Part shown: positions 12,101-23,097 of the stretch, piece after piece
How the letters are laid out: each line of letters opens with the position of its first letter
Position numbering within the stretch: position 1 is the first letter of the stretch
Assembly: GCF_000002985.6 (NCBI RefSeq)
Contig: NC_003282.8
Span: forward strand, 13,268,001 to 13,332,000
Reading direction: 5' to 3'
Length of the DNA stretch: 64,000 nt
Origin: Caenorhabditis elegans
Lineage: Eukaryota; Nematoda; Chromadorea; Rhabditida; Rhabditidae
The notes under the pieces: generated by a model
The model's input: only the letters and a program-made list of their open reading frames with translations
What the model was told of the DNA's origin: nothing
Databases searched by the model: none
Made by a program: the position numbers and the translations under genes

Positions 12101-14869
12101 AATCTTGCCGATTTCTTTTTTTTTTCATCAACAATAAATACAGATTTTATTAAAAAAATTTTTTTTTTGATTTTAAAATTTTCGGAAGATCGAAATTTTT
12201 GGATTTTTCTTTAAATTTTTTTTAAACCGAGAAAATCGAAAAAATAAAAAAATTCTGTAAATTTTTGAAACGTTAAAAATTTTTTCAGTTTTTTATTTCG
12301 CAAAAAATTATATAAAGAGTGATTATGTATTCAGCATTTTTCTTCGAATTTTTTTACAAAAATCGAAAACTTTCGTTTATCATTTTTTTTTCGCAGAATA
12401 GCTTGAAATCATAGCTTTAAATAAATTTTCACGTTTTCCTATGTTTTTCACCAACAGAAAAATATTTAATTTTAAAAATTGAATTTTTGTAAACTTTCTG
12501 AACATATTTTTTTCTCAATTTTCAATAATTTTCTATAAACTTACAATAAACCGGAATATCATGAAGTTCTTGATGTGATTCCCAGTATTCATCAAGAATA
12601 AGCATAAGCTCTTGAGCTGGACCAATTGCAAAAGCTGGAATTAGACAACGACCTCCACGTGTCACAATATCATGAACCATTTGTGTAAATCTCTTCTCTC
12701 TAACTGCACGATCTTCATGAGTTTGTGTCCCGTATGTGGATTCCTGAAAACGCAAAAAAAATAAATGTTGGAGTACTGTCAATAGGAATTTTAGTCGAAG
12801 AAAAAAAAACAAAAATTCAAAAAAATTCCAATTTCAAAAAAAAGTTCAGCCAATTTAGTTAGCTTTTTTCGAGTTTTTTAAAGGTGGAGTACCGAAATAC
12901 GAAAAATATTTTTTTTAATGACTTCAAATTTTCCTCTGATTCCGAATATCTAAATGAAAAAATTCAAAAAAATTTTCCTGATTTTATATTTCAACTTGAA
13001 ATCGCTTGTACACCTATGAGATTTTTCAAACGCCGAATTTTCGCGCCAGAGACGCCATGTGTCGATTTACGAGATTTGTGTATATTTACGAGATTTTCAA
13101 TCTTTATCAGATGCTGATTTCCGTTTTTCAGTTTCCTTCATTTTCGTCGGTTCTTGCCAAAGTTGCTTTTTCTGAAAATGTGTTTTTTAAAAGTGAATTA
13201 AACATTATATTATCAAAAAACTAACAACATTTCCAATTTTTAGGTTACAACTAAACGGAAAATTGGAAATGGTGTTAGTTTTTCGATAATATAATGTTTA
13301 ATTGACTTTTAAAAAACACATTTTCAGAAAAAAAAACTACTTTGACAAAAACCGACGAAAATGAAGGAAACTCGTTGAAAAACGGAAATTAGCATCCGAT
13401 AAAGATTAAAAATCTCGTAAATATACACAAATCTCGTAAATCGCCTCTGGCGCGAAAATTCGGCGTTTGAAAAATCTCATGGGTGTACAAGCGATTTCAA
13501 GCTGAAATATAAAATCAGGGAAATTTTTTTTGAATTTTTTTCACTTAGATATTCGGAATTTTGAGAAAATTTAGAGTCATTTAAAAATATTTCCCAGATT
13601 TCGGTATTCCACCGTTAAATAAACAATTTTTTTTTTGAAATTTCCAAATTTCGAAAAAAAAATTATAGCACTGACTTTATACATTCAGTGTAAATTTCCG
13701 AAAAAAAGCTCTTACAGTAATGAGAACTTGTGGAGTAATTGGAGGAATCTCTGCTGCACACAAATGTCTATCTTCCAGACATGAAAAATCTCCAGTGTAG
13801 AGAACACGAACTCCAGCAATTTCAATCATAAATTGGCATGCACCAAGTACGTGACCTGCTACATACGGCCAAAATCTGATTCCATTCACTTCTTTCTGCT
13901 CTCGAAAATCAATTGTTTCAATTTTCGCCATACTTTTCTCCAAATCATCTTCAGTATAAAGCTGATTACGATCCGGTCCTCCATACTTTGAAATTCGTAC
14001 ATAATCACCGAGAAGCATTCGATAGATGGCTTTAGTTGCATGTGTCATGAAACATTTTCCCTGGAATGCTGTTTTCTGTAATAACCATGGAAGTGCACCA
14101 CAATGATCCAAATGAAAATGAGTGATGAGAAGTAGATCAATGTTTTCTATTTCAACGAAATCCACGAATGGTAGAGCATCAACTCCGTGGAGTCCTGGAT
14201 GGACTCCACAATCGAGCATTACACGTTTTCCCTTGTACTCCAGTAGATGGCATGATCTACCAACTTCTTGGCCTGATCCGCTGCAAAAATTTAAATACTT
14301 TGATGAATTTAATGAAGGTTGAAAAAAATTGGGTCTAACTTTTCTTTAAAAATTCGTTTTTAAATTATTTTCTTTTAAAAAATTAAAAATAAATTTTGGG
14401 TGGAAAATCGATAATTGTTTTTTTTTAAATTAGCAATAATATACAAGTTTTGGACAGCATGCATTTTTCCAAAAAAACACCTAATTTTTAAATTATTTTT
14501 TCAATAATCGATTTTTTCCAAAATATCTGAAAAACGAAAAATCAAAAAAAAAAAACCAAATTTTTTAGATTTTTTGAAATTCGAATCATCGGAAACATTT
14601 TTTTTTGATTTTTAGTTTTTCCGATATTTCGAGAAAAATTAAATTTTTTGAAATAAAAAATCTCTAAATTTTGGTCAGTTTCCTTATTTTTAGAAGAAAT
14701 TTTAGTTTTTTCTCATCATAATTAACAAACTTTGATGAAAACTGAATTTTATGGTTAATTTTTTAAACATTTTTTTTCGATTTTATTTTTTTATGTTCAA
14801 AATTCCAAATTTTAATACTCACAGCGGCGTGAAACAAAGAGAATCCGAATTATCGCCTTCCTCTTCCAT
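6107..14869 (-). CDS. cpsf-3: Cleavage and polyadenylation specificity factor 73-kDa subunit (pre-mRNA 3' endonuclease)
   Basis: Ten exons: 14869-14823, 14280-13716, 12743-12545, 11861-11575, 10469-10236, 9746-9393, 8332-8164, 8133-8072, 7005-6820 and 6157-6107. They give 718 codons including the stop (717 aa). The N-terminal metallo-beta-lactamase fold carries THFHLDHCG, with zinc ligands near residues 70-75, and [13 protein letters not shown]. The beta-CASP domain follows with [12 protein letters not shown], the FAIGPAQEL segment and [23 protein letters not shown] and LVHGELHEM supply further metal-site residues. The family cleaves pre-mRNA before poly(A) addition and histone mRNA 3' ends, in the nucleus. 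The C-terminal third is more diverged and ends NEIDDMEC. Exons 7 and 8 are separated by only 30 bases holding a TA repeat, which is very short for an intron, so that junction is the least certain. The gene starts 421 bp after the JAZF1-like gene on the same strand. Confidence 0.93.
6290..6737. repeat. Inverted repeat in the last cpsf-3 intron (GACATCGGCCGACATC arms)
   Basis: The left arm at about 6291-6342 contains ATTTTTCGACATCGGCCGACAT. The right arm at about 6680-6735 contains the reverse complement. Between them lie alternating CGATTTTTCGA / TCGAAAAATCG blocks. Similar CGATTTTTC-type fold-backs lie at about 8348-8660 and 48,596-48,920. Confidence 0.7.
7080..7720. repeat. Fold-back repeat with GCGCCTTTAAA and GGTCTCG arms, cpsf-3 intron
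   Basis: Motifs GTGCGCCTTTAAAGA and GGTCTCGACACGACAAA occur in both orientations here (about 7155-7270, 7430-7480 and 7620-7690). Related units are at about 10,640-10,950, 22,397-22,615, 40,250-40,885, 41,118-41,282 and 43,520-43,590. The family sits in introns and spacers, never in an exon I defined. Confidence 0.7.
8134..8163 (-). repeat. TA dinucleotide run forming a ~30-base cpsf-3 intron
   Basis: A run of alternating T and A (about 8141-8159) lies between two cpsf-3 coding segments. It is flanked on the minus strand by a GTAAATA donor and a TTTCCAG acceptor, and removing 30 bases keeps the frame. Thirty bases is below the usual minimum of about 40 for worm introns, so either the repeat has contracted or splicing uses neighbouring sites. 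Confidence 0.55.
8348..8660. repeat. CGATTTTTCGA fold-back in a cpsf-3 intron
   Basis: Short blocks of CGATTTTTCGATTT and their complement alternate across about 310 bases, and the arms pair with each other. No coding signal is present. The same repeat type lies at 6290-6737 and 48,596-48,920. Confidence 0.6.
9865..10078. repeat. Inverted repeat with ~50-base arms, cpsf-3 intron
   Basis: The left arm at about 9869-9918 reads AAATATAGAGCAAATATAAA, then TTTGTACTTTCTGTAGATAA. The right arm at about 10,022-10,075 is its close reverse complement. The loop is about 100 bases. It lies in the intron between exons 9746-9393 and 10469-10236. Confidence 0.75.
10640..10950. repeat. GCGCCTTTAAA / GGTCTTGACACGACA fold-back, cpsf-3 intron
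   Basis: The left arm (about 10,645-10,715) carries a CTGGTCTTGACACGACA block and GTGCGCCTTTAAGGAGTACT. The right arm (about 10,840-10,915) carries the complement, including AGTACTCTTTAAAGG and TGTCGAGACC. It is the same family as 7080-7720. Confidence 0.65.
12880..13612. repeat. AAATCAGGG-family inverted repeat, cpsf-3 intron 2
   Basis: This near-complete fold-back has arms of about 330 bases that start and end with GGTGGAGTACCGAAAT-like motifs. Each arm contains GAAATATAAAATCAGGG and ATTTTCGCGCCAGAG-like blocks, with TTTCCAATTTTTAGGTT near the centre. It is one of the two most complete copies in the window and accounts for most of the intron between exons 12743-12545 and 14280-13716. Confidence 0.75.
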
Positions 14870-15289
14870 ATTCTGAAACTAAAATTATATTTGAAAAAAA
14901 TAAGAATATTCAAAAATATAAAAGAATAGATATTGAACGATTAAATTAATCGGATTAAAAAAAAAAAAACAAAAAAATCAGAATAAAAACAAACAATTTC
15001 TTCATTAAAATTAGATTAAAATGTGTTTTTTTTTCTCAAAAATTCGATAAAACTTGTAACATATTTTGTAAATTTAATTAAATTTTAGAAAATAACCACA
15101 TTTTTGTGTGGTTGAAACTTCTACGAAACAGCTCAATTTGGGGGAAAATAAGTGAGAGATGGTGGGTGGGTAGAGGGGAGTACACGAAGAATAATCTGAC
15201 ATTTTGATAAGTAGATCAGAGAGAGAGAGAAAATGGAAATTATTATTATATATTTAGAGTTAAAACATTTAATATATGTATATACACGT
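14870..15289 (-). other. Spacer between the JAZF1-like gene and cpsf-3
   Basis: These 420 bases separate two genes on the same strand. I see no repeat arm and no coding signal, and no AATAAA in the minus-strand sense. The distance is longer than a usual operon gap but short for a free-standing worm promoter, so co-transcription of the two genes is possible but not shown. Confidence 0.4.
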
Positions 15290-18200
15290 TCACATATTGT
15301 ATGGCGGTGGTTGTTGAGATGGAGTCATTTGTTGGCTGTTATTGGGTGGACTCGACATCATTGAACCGAAACCTTGCTGATTTGGTGGAGAGTATTGAAG
15401 TGGACCACTCTGCAATTTATTTTATGTTGAAATTTGCTTTTTTTTCGAAAAAAAAAATAGCGGAATCATCAAAAAAAAAATATAAGTGGATAAATTTTTG
15501 GCCTGTATGTTGAAATTTCTTTCGAAAAAAAAACGGAAATTGTGTCGAAATAGAATGAGCGGTTTTGATGCATGTCGATTTACAAAGGCTTTTTTTTACC
15601 AGGGTTGGGCAGCAAATCGGCAAATCTGCCGGTTTGCCGATTTGCCGGAAATTTACATTTTCGGTAATTTGCCGGAAATCTTTAGAGGAAATTTCTATAT
15701 TCAGGTATTTGATTTTTTTTTGCAAAATTAAATAAGTTTGAAAATTCTATCCATTTTTTAACAATTAAATTCAAAATCGTCATTTTTCAATTCCGGCAAG
15801 TTGACGGTTTGCCGATTTGCAGGAAAGCTTGATTCTGGCAGTTTGCCGATTTGCCTAAAATTTTTCTTTTTTGCAAACTGCCGGTCTGGCGATTTTCTGG
15901 AAATTTTCAATTCAGACAGTTCGCCGATTTGCCGGAAATTTTCATTTTCGGCAATTTTCCGGGTTGCCGATTTGTCTGCAATGTTGATTTTTGGCAATTT
16001 GCCGAAAATTTTCATTTTTGGCAATTTGCCGATTTACCGAAAATTTTCAATTCTGGCAGTTTGCCGATTTGCAGGAAATTTTCATATTCGCCAATTTGCC
16101 GAAAATTTTCAATACAGCCAGTTTGCCGATTTGCCGGGAAGTTTGATTTCAGGAAATTTGCCGGTTTGGCCGGAAATTTTTATTTTCGGCGATTTGCCGG
16201 TTTGCTAATTTGCCGGAAATATTTAATTCCGGCAGTGTGCCGATTTGCCGGAAATTTTCATTTTCGCCAATTTGCCGGAAAATTCTAATTCCGGCAAATT
16301 TTCGACTTGCCGGAATGTTTGATTTCCGGAATGTTTTTTTTCGATTTTTTTTTGACAGAAATACTTTTTTTTCGATTATCAGAAAAATCAAAAATCTACA
16401 GTTTTTCGATATTTCGAAAAAAAAATTAGACTCTCCGAAAAATATTTTAAAATTATGCTAATTTTTCTTCTCTTTACAATTAGAAAAAAAATTTAGAAGA
16501 AAAATTTCCGGCAAACGTTCCGGCAAATCGGCAAACCGACAAATTGCCAAAAATCAAAATTCCCGGATATCGAAAAATCTAAATTTTTCGTTTTTTCGAT
16601 ACTGTAAAACAATTCAAAAAGTTCACAGCTCTCCAGTACGTAAACCTTCGTAAATCGACAGGCATAAAACCGCGCTCCTCTTTTTTGACGATTTTTCTAT
16701 TTCACTAAAAAAAAACTACATTTGGAGGTGGCATTTGTTGCATTGAAGCCCTCTGTTGTTGAGTCATCGAATTGAGAGGAGGAAGTGACTGTGAAAGTGG
16801 AATCGGAGATCGTTGTGGCGGTGGAGCCTGTTGTTGCTGTGGAGACTGCTGATAAGATGGAAATTGTGGTGATTGTTGATGTTGCTGCTGATATTGCTGT
16901 TGTTGTTGTTGTTGCTGGTAATGATGCGGACTATGTTGAACCATTTGATGATGCATTTGCTGTTGTTGAGGATATGGACTGTGTTGAGGTTGGGGAGGCA
17001 TCTGATGATACTGCTGTTGCTGCTGTTGTTGTTGTGGATGTTGCAATGATGGTAGTGGTCCCATTTGTTGCTGCTGTTGTCCCTGTTGTCCCATCTGATT
17101 TATTGGAGATGACGAGAATTGTGCCTGTTGCATTTGCATTCCTTGTTGTTGTTGTTGTTGTTGTTGCTGTTGAGCAGCAGCTGCAGCTGCAGCCTGTTGA
17201 GCTGCTTGTTGCTCTTGCATTTGCTTCATCTGGCAAATTTTACGATTTTTCGGTTTTTTTTTCTGTTTTTAAGAGATAATAGTTTCATTTTTTTTGTTTT
17301 TTTCAGAGATAACCGAGTGACTGAAAATCGAAAATTTTCGATTTTTTTTTTATTTTCTTGGTTTTTTTCAGAATTAATCCCTGATTTCGATAAAAGAGTG
17401 TCGGTTTTCACTAAAATTGAATAATGGAATTTTTTACGGTTTTTCCGATTTTTCGAAAAAAAAATCTGTTAATTTTGGCCTTTTTTTTTGAAGAAATTTA
17501 AGTTTTTCAATGTTTTTTTTTCCATCAACATAAACAAACATGATTTTTAAAAATTTTGAATTTTAAATTTCAGGAAAAATCTAGGTAACAATTTCGTACA
17601 ATTTCGGTTTTTCCGACATTCCGAACATTTTTTTTGGAAATTATTAGCTTAAAATTTTGAATGTTTTTTAACTGTCCAAACTTGGAAAGAACTGAATTTT
17701 TTTTTGTTAATTTTCTTGCATTTTTTCCATTTTCAGAAACATGGAATAATTATAAGATTTCGTTTTTTTTTTAAATTTTCTCTGAATAATTCCTTGCTGG
17801 GATTTTTTTGGTATTTTGACGAAACATACTTTAAAAAAATATTTTTTAGACCAAAAAAATATTCACTTTTTCATGGTTTTTCGAAAATAAATACAAGCAC
17901 CAAATTAGTTGTTTTTTTTTGGTTTTTCACAAATTTAAATTTATTGTTTCGATCTCCTTACCCTCTTCTGATGTTGCATTTGCATTTGTAATACTTGTCC
18001 AGTCGACGGCTGATTATCCAGATTCACTTGATAATGTTGTTGTGAGAATCTTATTGGCTGCTGTGTCGTTGTTACAGAGAATGATCTCACATGGGAAGAA
18101 CTCTTAATAAGCTTGAAGGGGTTAGGATCCCGCGGTAGATCACAATATTTGAGAGAGAACTTACGTTTGCCAAGTTTTGAGATTGAGGTGTTTGTGGTGG

Positions 18201-21200
18201 AGCTGTGATTCTTTGCTGACCTTGTTCCATACTATTCTGTTCTTGTTGTTGACGTTGCATTCGAACTTGTGAAATCAACTGCTCAACTACTTGTGGTGTA
18301 GGGGCGTCTTGAACATCGGAAACTGCAACAAAAAAAAATCGAGTTTTACAAAGTTTGGTGGTATTTTTTTGCTTTAGAAAAATCAAAATCACCATAAAAT
18401 ATTTCCCAGATGCAAAACGTTTATTGAATTTCTTAGTGAAAAAGTTCAGAATTTCAATGGAAAAATGATATAATTCAATTGAAATGGGCATTTCTGTATC
18501 GCAAAAGCCGGAAATTCACTTTCTAATAGTTTATCTTGCGTTTTTTGTATATTTAGACACTCTATTAATCAATGTGCAAGCAAATTTTAACTTATAAAAC
18601 TCTGAAAATATACCTAAATCATGAAAAACGCGAGAAAAAACTACCAGGGCACACGAAATAGAGGTGAAATTGCAGATTTTAGCTTAATTTAACCCCTTTT
18701 CATCAAAATTTTGAATTTTTTCACTGGAAAAAAAGAGAGTTTTTGGAATTTTTGCGCCAATACATATATAATCATTATTTTTCCCATTTACTCCATAGAA
18801 AATGCATTTATTACGATAACACTCATTTCTGAGATTGCGTATTGCACAACACATTTGATGCGCAAAATATCTCGTAAATCTACAGTAACTCTTTAAAGGA
18901 GTACTGTAGCACTGACTTTCGAAGCGAATTTCTGTTTTAATTATGACAACTGAAGCGATTTTCGATGAAAAATTAAAAAATGCAAAAATTTGAAGAAAAT
19001 CGTTTCGAAAGTCCAGTACACATCAGTGCTACAGTAGTCTTTTTAAGAAGTACTGTTGTTTTCGCTACGAGATATATATTTTGCGCGTCAAATATGTTGC
19101 ACAGTACGCATTCTCCGAATTATTTGTTCTCGTAATAAATGTATTTTCTACGGAATAAATGCGAAAAATGATGAGTTCAGTTAAATTGGCGCAAAAATTC
19201 CAAAAATTCACTCTTACTCTAGTCAAAAAGTCCAAATTTTCGATGAAACGGGGTTAAATTTAGCTAAAATCTGCAATTTCGCCCCTATTTCGCATGCCCT
19301 GATAGTTTTTCTCGCGTTTTTGATGATTTAGGTATATTTTCAGACTATAGGTTAAAAAATTGCTCACAAATTGGTTAAGAAAGTGTCTAAATATACAAAA
19401 AACGCAAGATGAACTATTATTAGAAAGTGAATTTCCGGCTTTTGCGATACAGAAATGCACATTTCAACAGAATTTTATCATTTTTCTATTGGAATTCACT
19501 AAAAAATTCAATATTTTGTGTCAAATTACTTTTCTGATGCGAAGACATCATATGATTTGATAATCCAGACGACGTTTTGTATCTTTTTGAACAATATGTG
19601 CATTTGTAAGACGTTGTATTTGTTGCCGGATTTCCAAATGTTGGAGCAGCACCAGGAAGCGGTGATCCTTGAGCAAGTGGTGTATTTGGAGCAGGTGTTC
19701 CTGTTGTTGGTGTCCCAGATGATACTGAAGGTTCTGGTGCAGATGTGGGGATTTGTTGATGATGATGGTGTTGTTGCTGAATCTGTTGATGTTGCATAGC
19801 CTGCTGAAGTGCCGAAATGTTGGGCTTTACGTCCTCCGATGGATAATTTGTGAGGCTTTTTGCATCTTCAGAGACTACAACGTTATGGACTATTTTCATA
19901 TGAACTCGGAGAGCAAACATGCTTTTGTATCTTTTATTACAATCCACTATGGCACATCGGAATCTCACTTCATTATTTCTGAAAATTAAATACATTTTTT
20001 AAATATTTATTGTATGAAGAATCAACTTTCAGACACTCTTATATATCTTGAGATGACAGAATTTTAGCCAACAGCGAGCGGAGTGGCACAACAGGAAAAC
20101 GTTTTTTTTTGCCGAAAATTTCCAATCCCGGCAAATGCTGAAATTGCCAGAAATTCAAAAAACCGGCAAATGCCGAAGTTACCGAAAATTTTCAAACCCG
20201 GCAAATGCCGAAAATTTCCAAAACCGGCAATTGCCGAAATTGCCGAAATTGCCGAAAATTTCCAAAACCGGCAATTGCCAAAATTACCGAACATTTTTTA
20301 AACTGGCAACTGCCGAAATTGCCGAAAATTCCAAAACCGGCAATTGCCGGAAAATTGCGGAAAATTTCCAAAACCGGCAAATGCTAAAAAGGTCCGGCAA
20401 TCAGCAATGGCCGAAATTGCCGAAAATTTCTGAAACCGGCAAATGCTGAAATTGCCGGAAATTTTCAAAAAAATACAGTTTGAGCTGCTCCGTGTGGATT
20501 TACGCACAAAACCGCTAATTTCAGCATGATAATCCAACTTTTTTGATTAAAAATTGGTATGGAAATGTAGAAAACGAGTTGTTCTATCTGAAAATAGCAT
20601 TTATTTTTGTTGAAAAGCTTGAAAAAGACCTCAAATAGGGCCTGAAAGTTGCCAATATTTGCGCCATTTTTCAAGCTTTACAGCAAAATTAAATATTATT
20701 TTCTTCAGACAGAACAACCCGTTTTCTACATTTCTATATAAATTTTAGATAAAAAAGTTAGATTATCATACTGAAATAAGCAGAATTGAACGTTTTTCTG
20801 CAATCTCAAGATATAAAAGCCACGAGAATTGCTCACTCTGGACCACATTCTTCAAAATCCACATCCATCAGTCGCTTCTCAGCTTCTTCAATTGTAACTG
20901 AAAGTAGTCATAATCAATGGGGTGAATAAACCATGTTCATTAATATAAAAACTTACTATGCCTTCCCTGCCGTGCCATCATATCTCGTAGAATCCTTGAA
21001 GCCATATGATTCGGATGAATTTGTCGATCTCGTTGAGATCGTCGTTTGTAGTGATTAAATGAAACTTTCAGCGGCTCTGGTTTGATAGGATTCGGGCGGT
21101 ACGCTGTTCGAAATACTCGACTATAATAACTAAGCGGTAGATTCATTGGTGCAGGTTGAACCGGCTGTTCTCCGTTCGCAACGCTTGCTGCCAATAGGGT

Positions 21201-21446
21201 TTTCCGCTTCACATCTTCTTCAATTACAGCTGAAATTTAGAATTTAAGCTTTTAAGCTACTTTTCACAAAGTTTCAAGCCTCTAAAAAAACGTACGAATA
21301 TGTGTATATTCAATATGTGCAGTGAGATCATATTGACTGGCAAAGTATTGTGCACAATTCGGAAAGCCACACTGAAAAAAGAGTTTAAAGGATAAATTCG
21401 AATTTTTATCGATTACCTGATTGAGTTGCATCAAGCAATTTGCCAT
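15290..21446 (-). CDS. JAZF1-type C2H2 zinc-finger protein with a Gln-rich tail
   Basis: Nine exons: 21446-21417, 21371-21296, 21229-20957, 20897-20837, 19978-19530, 18322-18165, 18102-17962, 17229-16720 and 15409-15290 (605 aa, one frame). Finger 1 at residues 11-34 has Cys11, Cys16, His29 and His34. Finger 2 (C155, C160, H173, H178) and finger 3 (C273, C276, H289, H294) contain NKRYKS and SKRYKTSSGL, which match the KKRYK and GKSYKTAQGL fingers of human JAZF1 in the same order. JAZF1 is a chromatin and transcription cofactor linked to the NuA4/TIP60 complex. Unlike JAZF1, the worm protein adds about 300 residues rich in Gln, Pro and His, with runs of Gln and Ala in residues 397-566. It ends PPPYNM before TGA. 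The first Met sits ten residues before finger 1, as expected for the family. No worm symbol recalled. Confidence 0.8.
15612..16330. repeat. Tandem-like array of ~35-base units around TTTGCCGATTTGCCGG
   Basis: About twenty imperfect units repeat a pattern of TTTGCCGATTTGCCGGAAAT followed by TTTTCATTTTCGGCAA. A smaller patch is at 16,505-16,560. It lies in the last intron of the JAZF1-like gene. Related patches occur at 20,098-20,466, 53,970-54,105, 56,640-56,875, 58,437-58,570 and 58,768-58,945. Spacers are not unique and unit length varies, so it is not a CRISPR array. Confidence 0.85.
18494..19460. repeat. ~1-kb fold-back element in a JAZF1-like gene intron
   Basis: The outer arms are about 200 bases each. 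The left one (18,505-18,706) runs from a GAAATTCACTTTCTAATAGT block to TTTAACCCCTTTT, and the right one (19,251-19,458) is its reverse complement. Inside is a second nested inverted repeat (18,811-18,925 against 19,015-19,140) of the GCGTATTGCACAACA family. The element fills most of the intron between exons 19978-19530 and 18322-18165. Confidence 0.85.
20098..20466. repeat. Array of ~30-base CCGGCAATTGCCGAAATTGCCGA-like units
   Basis: About a dozen imperfect tandem units of AAACCGGCAAATGCCGAAA lie in the intron between JAZF1-like exons 20897-20837 and 19978-19530. The composition and core (GCCGAAATTGCCG) link it to the array at 15,612-16,330, in the opposite orientation. Confidence 0.85.
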
Positions 21447-21846
21447 TTCCAAATGCAAATGCAAATGCAGCCAGATTGTGGGTTCAATACGAAAATAAAC
21501 TAAAAAAGGTGAAAATAAATCGGTTTGAACGGTGGCCTAGAATCTGCACGGCCGCGCGCGCGTGCAGATTCGGCGGCCGAATACGGGGAAAGGTTATATT
21601 CACTAAAGGAGATTTGAATACTACAGTATAAATTAGTTTTTTCTCGAAATTTTTGCAACCCCTCAAGCAATATAATCTATTTCTGAAATTTTTTTCAGTT
21701 AATGTTTTTAAAAAACTAAAATATGAAGAAATATCGTTGGTATTAACGACAGTTGGAAAAAAACATGACAAAAATAACAAAAAAAACCGTATTAAAATTT
21801 ATTGATTCGTATTTATGAAACAATTCAAGTTGTTACACGATAAAGC
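21447..21846 (-). other. Spacer between the 193-residue gene and the JAZF1-like gene
   Basis: These 400 bases contain an AATAAA poly(A) signal for the upstream gene (minus strand, plus-strand TTTATT at 21,798-21,803, 44 bases after its stop). They also contain a short GC-rich patch at 21,547-21,580 with alternating CG, unlike anything around it. No coding signal was found. Confidence 0.5.
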
Positions 21847-23097
21847 TCATTCTTCGTTCATCTCCTCGTTGTTCCTGGCAATTTGAAGTTGTTGCTCAAC
21901 TGCGCCAAATCGTCCTCTATCATCATCATCATCTTCACTATCAGTTTCCTCTCCAGAATCATCATCTCCACTATACTCTTCTTCTTCTTCTTCATCTCCG
22001 ACGGCGCCTTCATCGCCCGCGAAAAGTTGATCAAAAATTAGCTGAAGTCGACGTTGAATATTTCCAATTGGTGCAGCTGCCTCTATATTGACTTGTGGGC
22101 GTTGTCCTGAATAGAAAACAATTTAATTTCATGAAATTTAACAAGATTTCAATGTGGTTACTTAAACGCGCACGGATTTATTCAGATGGGTCTCGGCGCG
22201 CAAACAGTTTATGGTAGCTTTTTTTTTCGAATTTCGTCATTTTTTTGAAACATTTTTCCGTTTGAAAGCTGATTTTAAAGATCTTTAACAGAAAAATAAA
22301 AAGAAAACGGGGAAATTCGCTAAAAAATTAGGAAATTTCATTGAAAATGAACGAGAAAGCTACCATAAGCTTTTTTGCGCTCCGAGACCCATCACTGGTC
22401 TCGAAGCGACACATTATTATGAATGAGAAACGATGTGCGCCTTTAAAGAGTACTGTAATTTTGAGCTCTTGCTGCGGGATTTTCATCGATTTTTGAAATG
22501 TTTCATGGTTTTACTTCGATAAACACTTAAATTTTAGAAAATCGTGGGAAAACCATGAAAATTTTTTTGAAAAATTCTCTTTAAAGGCGCACACTGTCGC
22601 GCCGAGACCAGATGTGCGCAAAAATCCCAAAATTTTTGCGTTTAGCTTCATAAAACTCACTGATTTGGACCCTAGGTCGACGTCTGGCAGGCTCTTGTTC
22701 TGGCTGATGCTGAAATATTATAATTTTACACGATTTTTGACAATTAAAATTGAAATTCTGTTTACCACAATTTGAAAAATATCTTTAATTTTATCGATTT
22801 CAGATCCTATTTGACAATTTCCTATAGTCATTCTATGGAACATAAGCATACTCATCGCCTCCATCACACTATTCAAATTCGGTTTTCTTGTCTCTAAAAT
22901 CACCGCAGTACCAGTCATATCTCGTCTCTCCCATTGAATTTTGTCGAGTTCCTAATGAAAAAATAAAATAAAAAAAATACACGGATTTTGTGTAATTCTA
23001 TACAATTTACCGTTAACTTTTGGTTTGCCGAGTTAAGTTCAGCCATTCGTTCTCCGCTAGATTGAAGGAAAGTTGCTAAACTTCCAGAAACATTCAT
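21847..23097 (-). CDS. Unrecognised 193-residue protein with an acidic tail, likely second gene of an operon
   Basis: Four exons: 23097-23011, 22951-22766, 22709-22661 and 22106-21847, giving 194 codons in frame. I do not recognise the family. The first 90 residues look helical (MNVSGSLATFLQSSGERMAEL, then a segment with HRMTIGNCQIGSEIDKIKD). A basic patch EPARRRPR follows, and the last 60 residues are dominated by Asp, Glu and Ser. It begins 67 bases after the stop of the kelch gene on the same strand. A TTTTCTAG acceptor lies 12 bases before the ATG, as for SL2 trans-spliced downstream genes. An upstream reading of the acceptor in any frame meets stops, so the first ATG is the only workable start. 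The acidic tail suggests a nuclear or chromatin partner, but that is inference only. Confidence 0.75.
22184..22615. repeat. Two adjacent fold-backs ending in GGGTCTCGG and GGTCTCGAAG
   Basis: The first hairpin (22,184-22,391) pairs ATGGGTCTCGGCGCGCAAA with TTTGCGCTCCGAGACCCAT, and GGTAGCTTT with AAAGCTACC. The second (22,397-22,615) pairs TGGTCTCGAAGCGAC and GCGCCTTTAAAGAGTAC with their complements. Both lie in the intron between exons 22709-22661 and 22106-21847. Confidence 0.75.

Noticed and set aside
15801..16288. Open frames of up to 145 codons in the GCCG array
   Set aside because: The repeat unit lacks stops in several frames on both strands, giving repetitive products such as GNLPICRKF. 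There is no start context or splice support.
15612..16330. CRISPR-like appearance of regularly spaced repeats
   Set aside because: Units vary in length and sequence, spacers are not unique, and the genome is eukaryotic with no cas genes.
16785..17279. Long plus-strand open frame rich in Val, Asp and Ala opposite the Gln-rich exon
   Set aside because: It is the antisense of CAA/CAG repeats, which leaves open frames on the other strand. It has no splice-consistent neighbours, while the minus-strand exon joins in frame to the zinc-finger gene.
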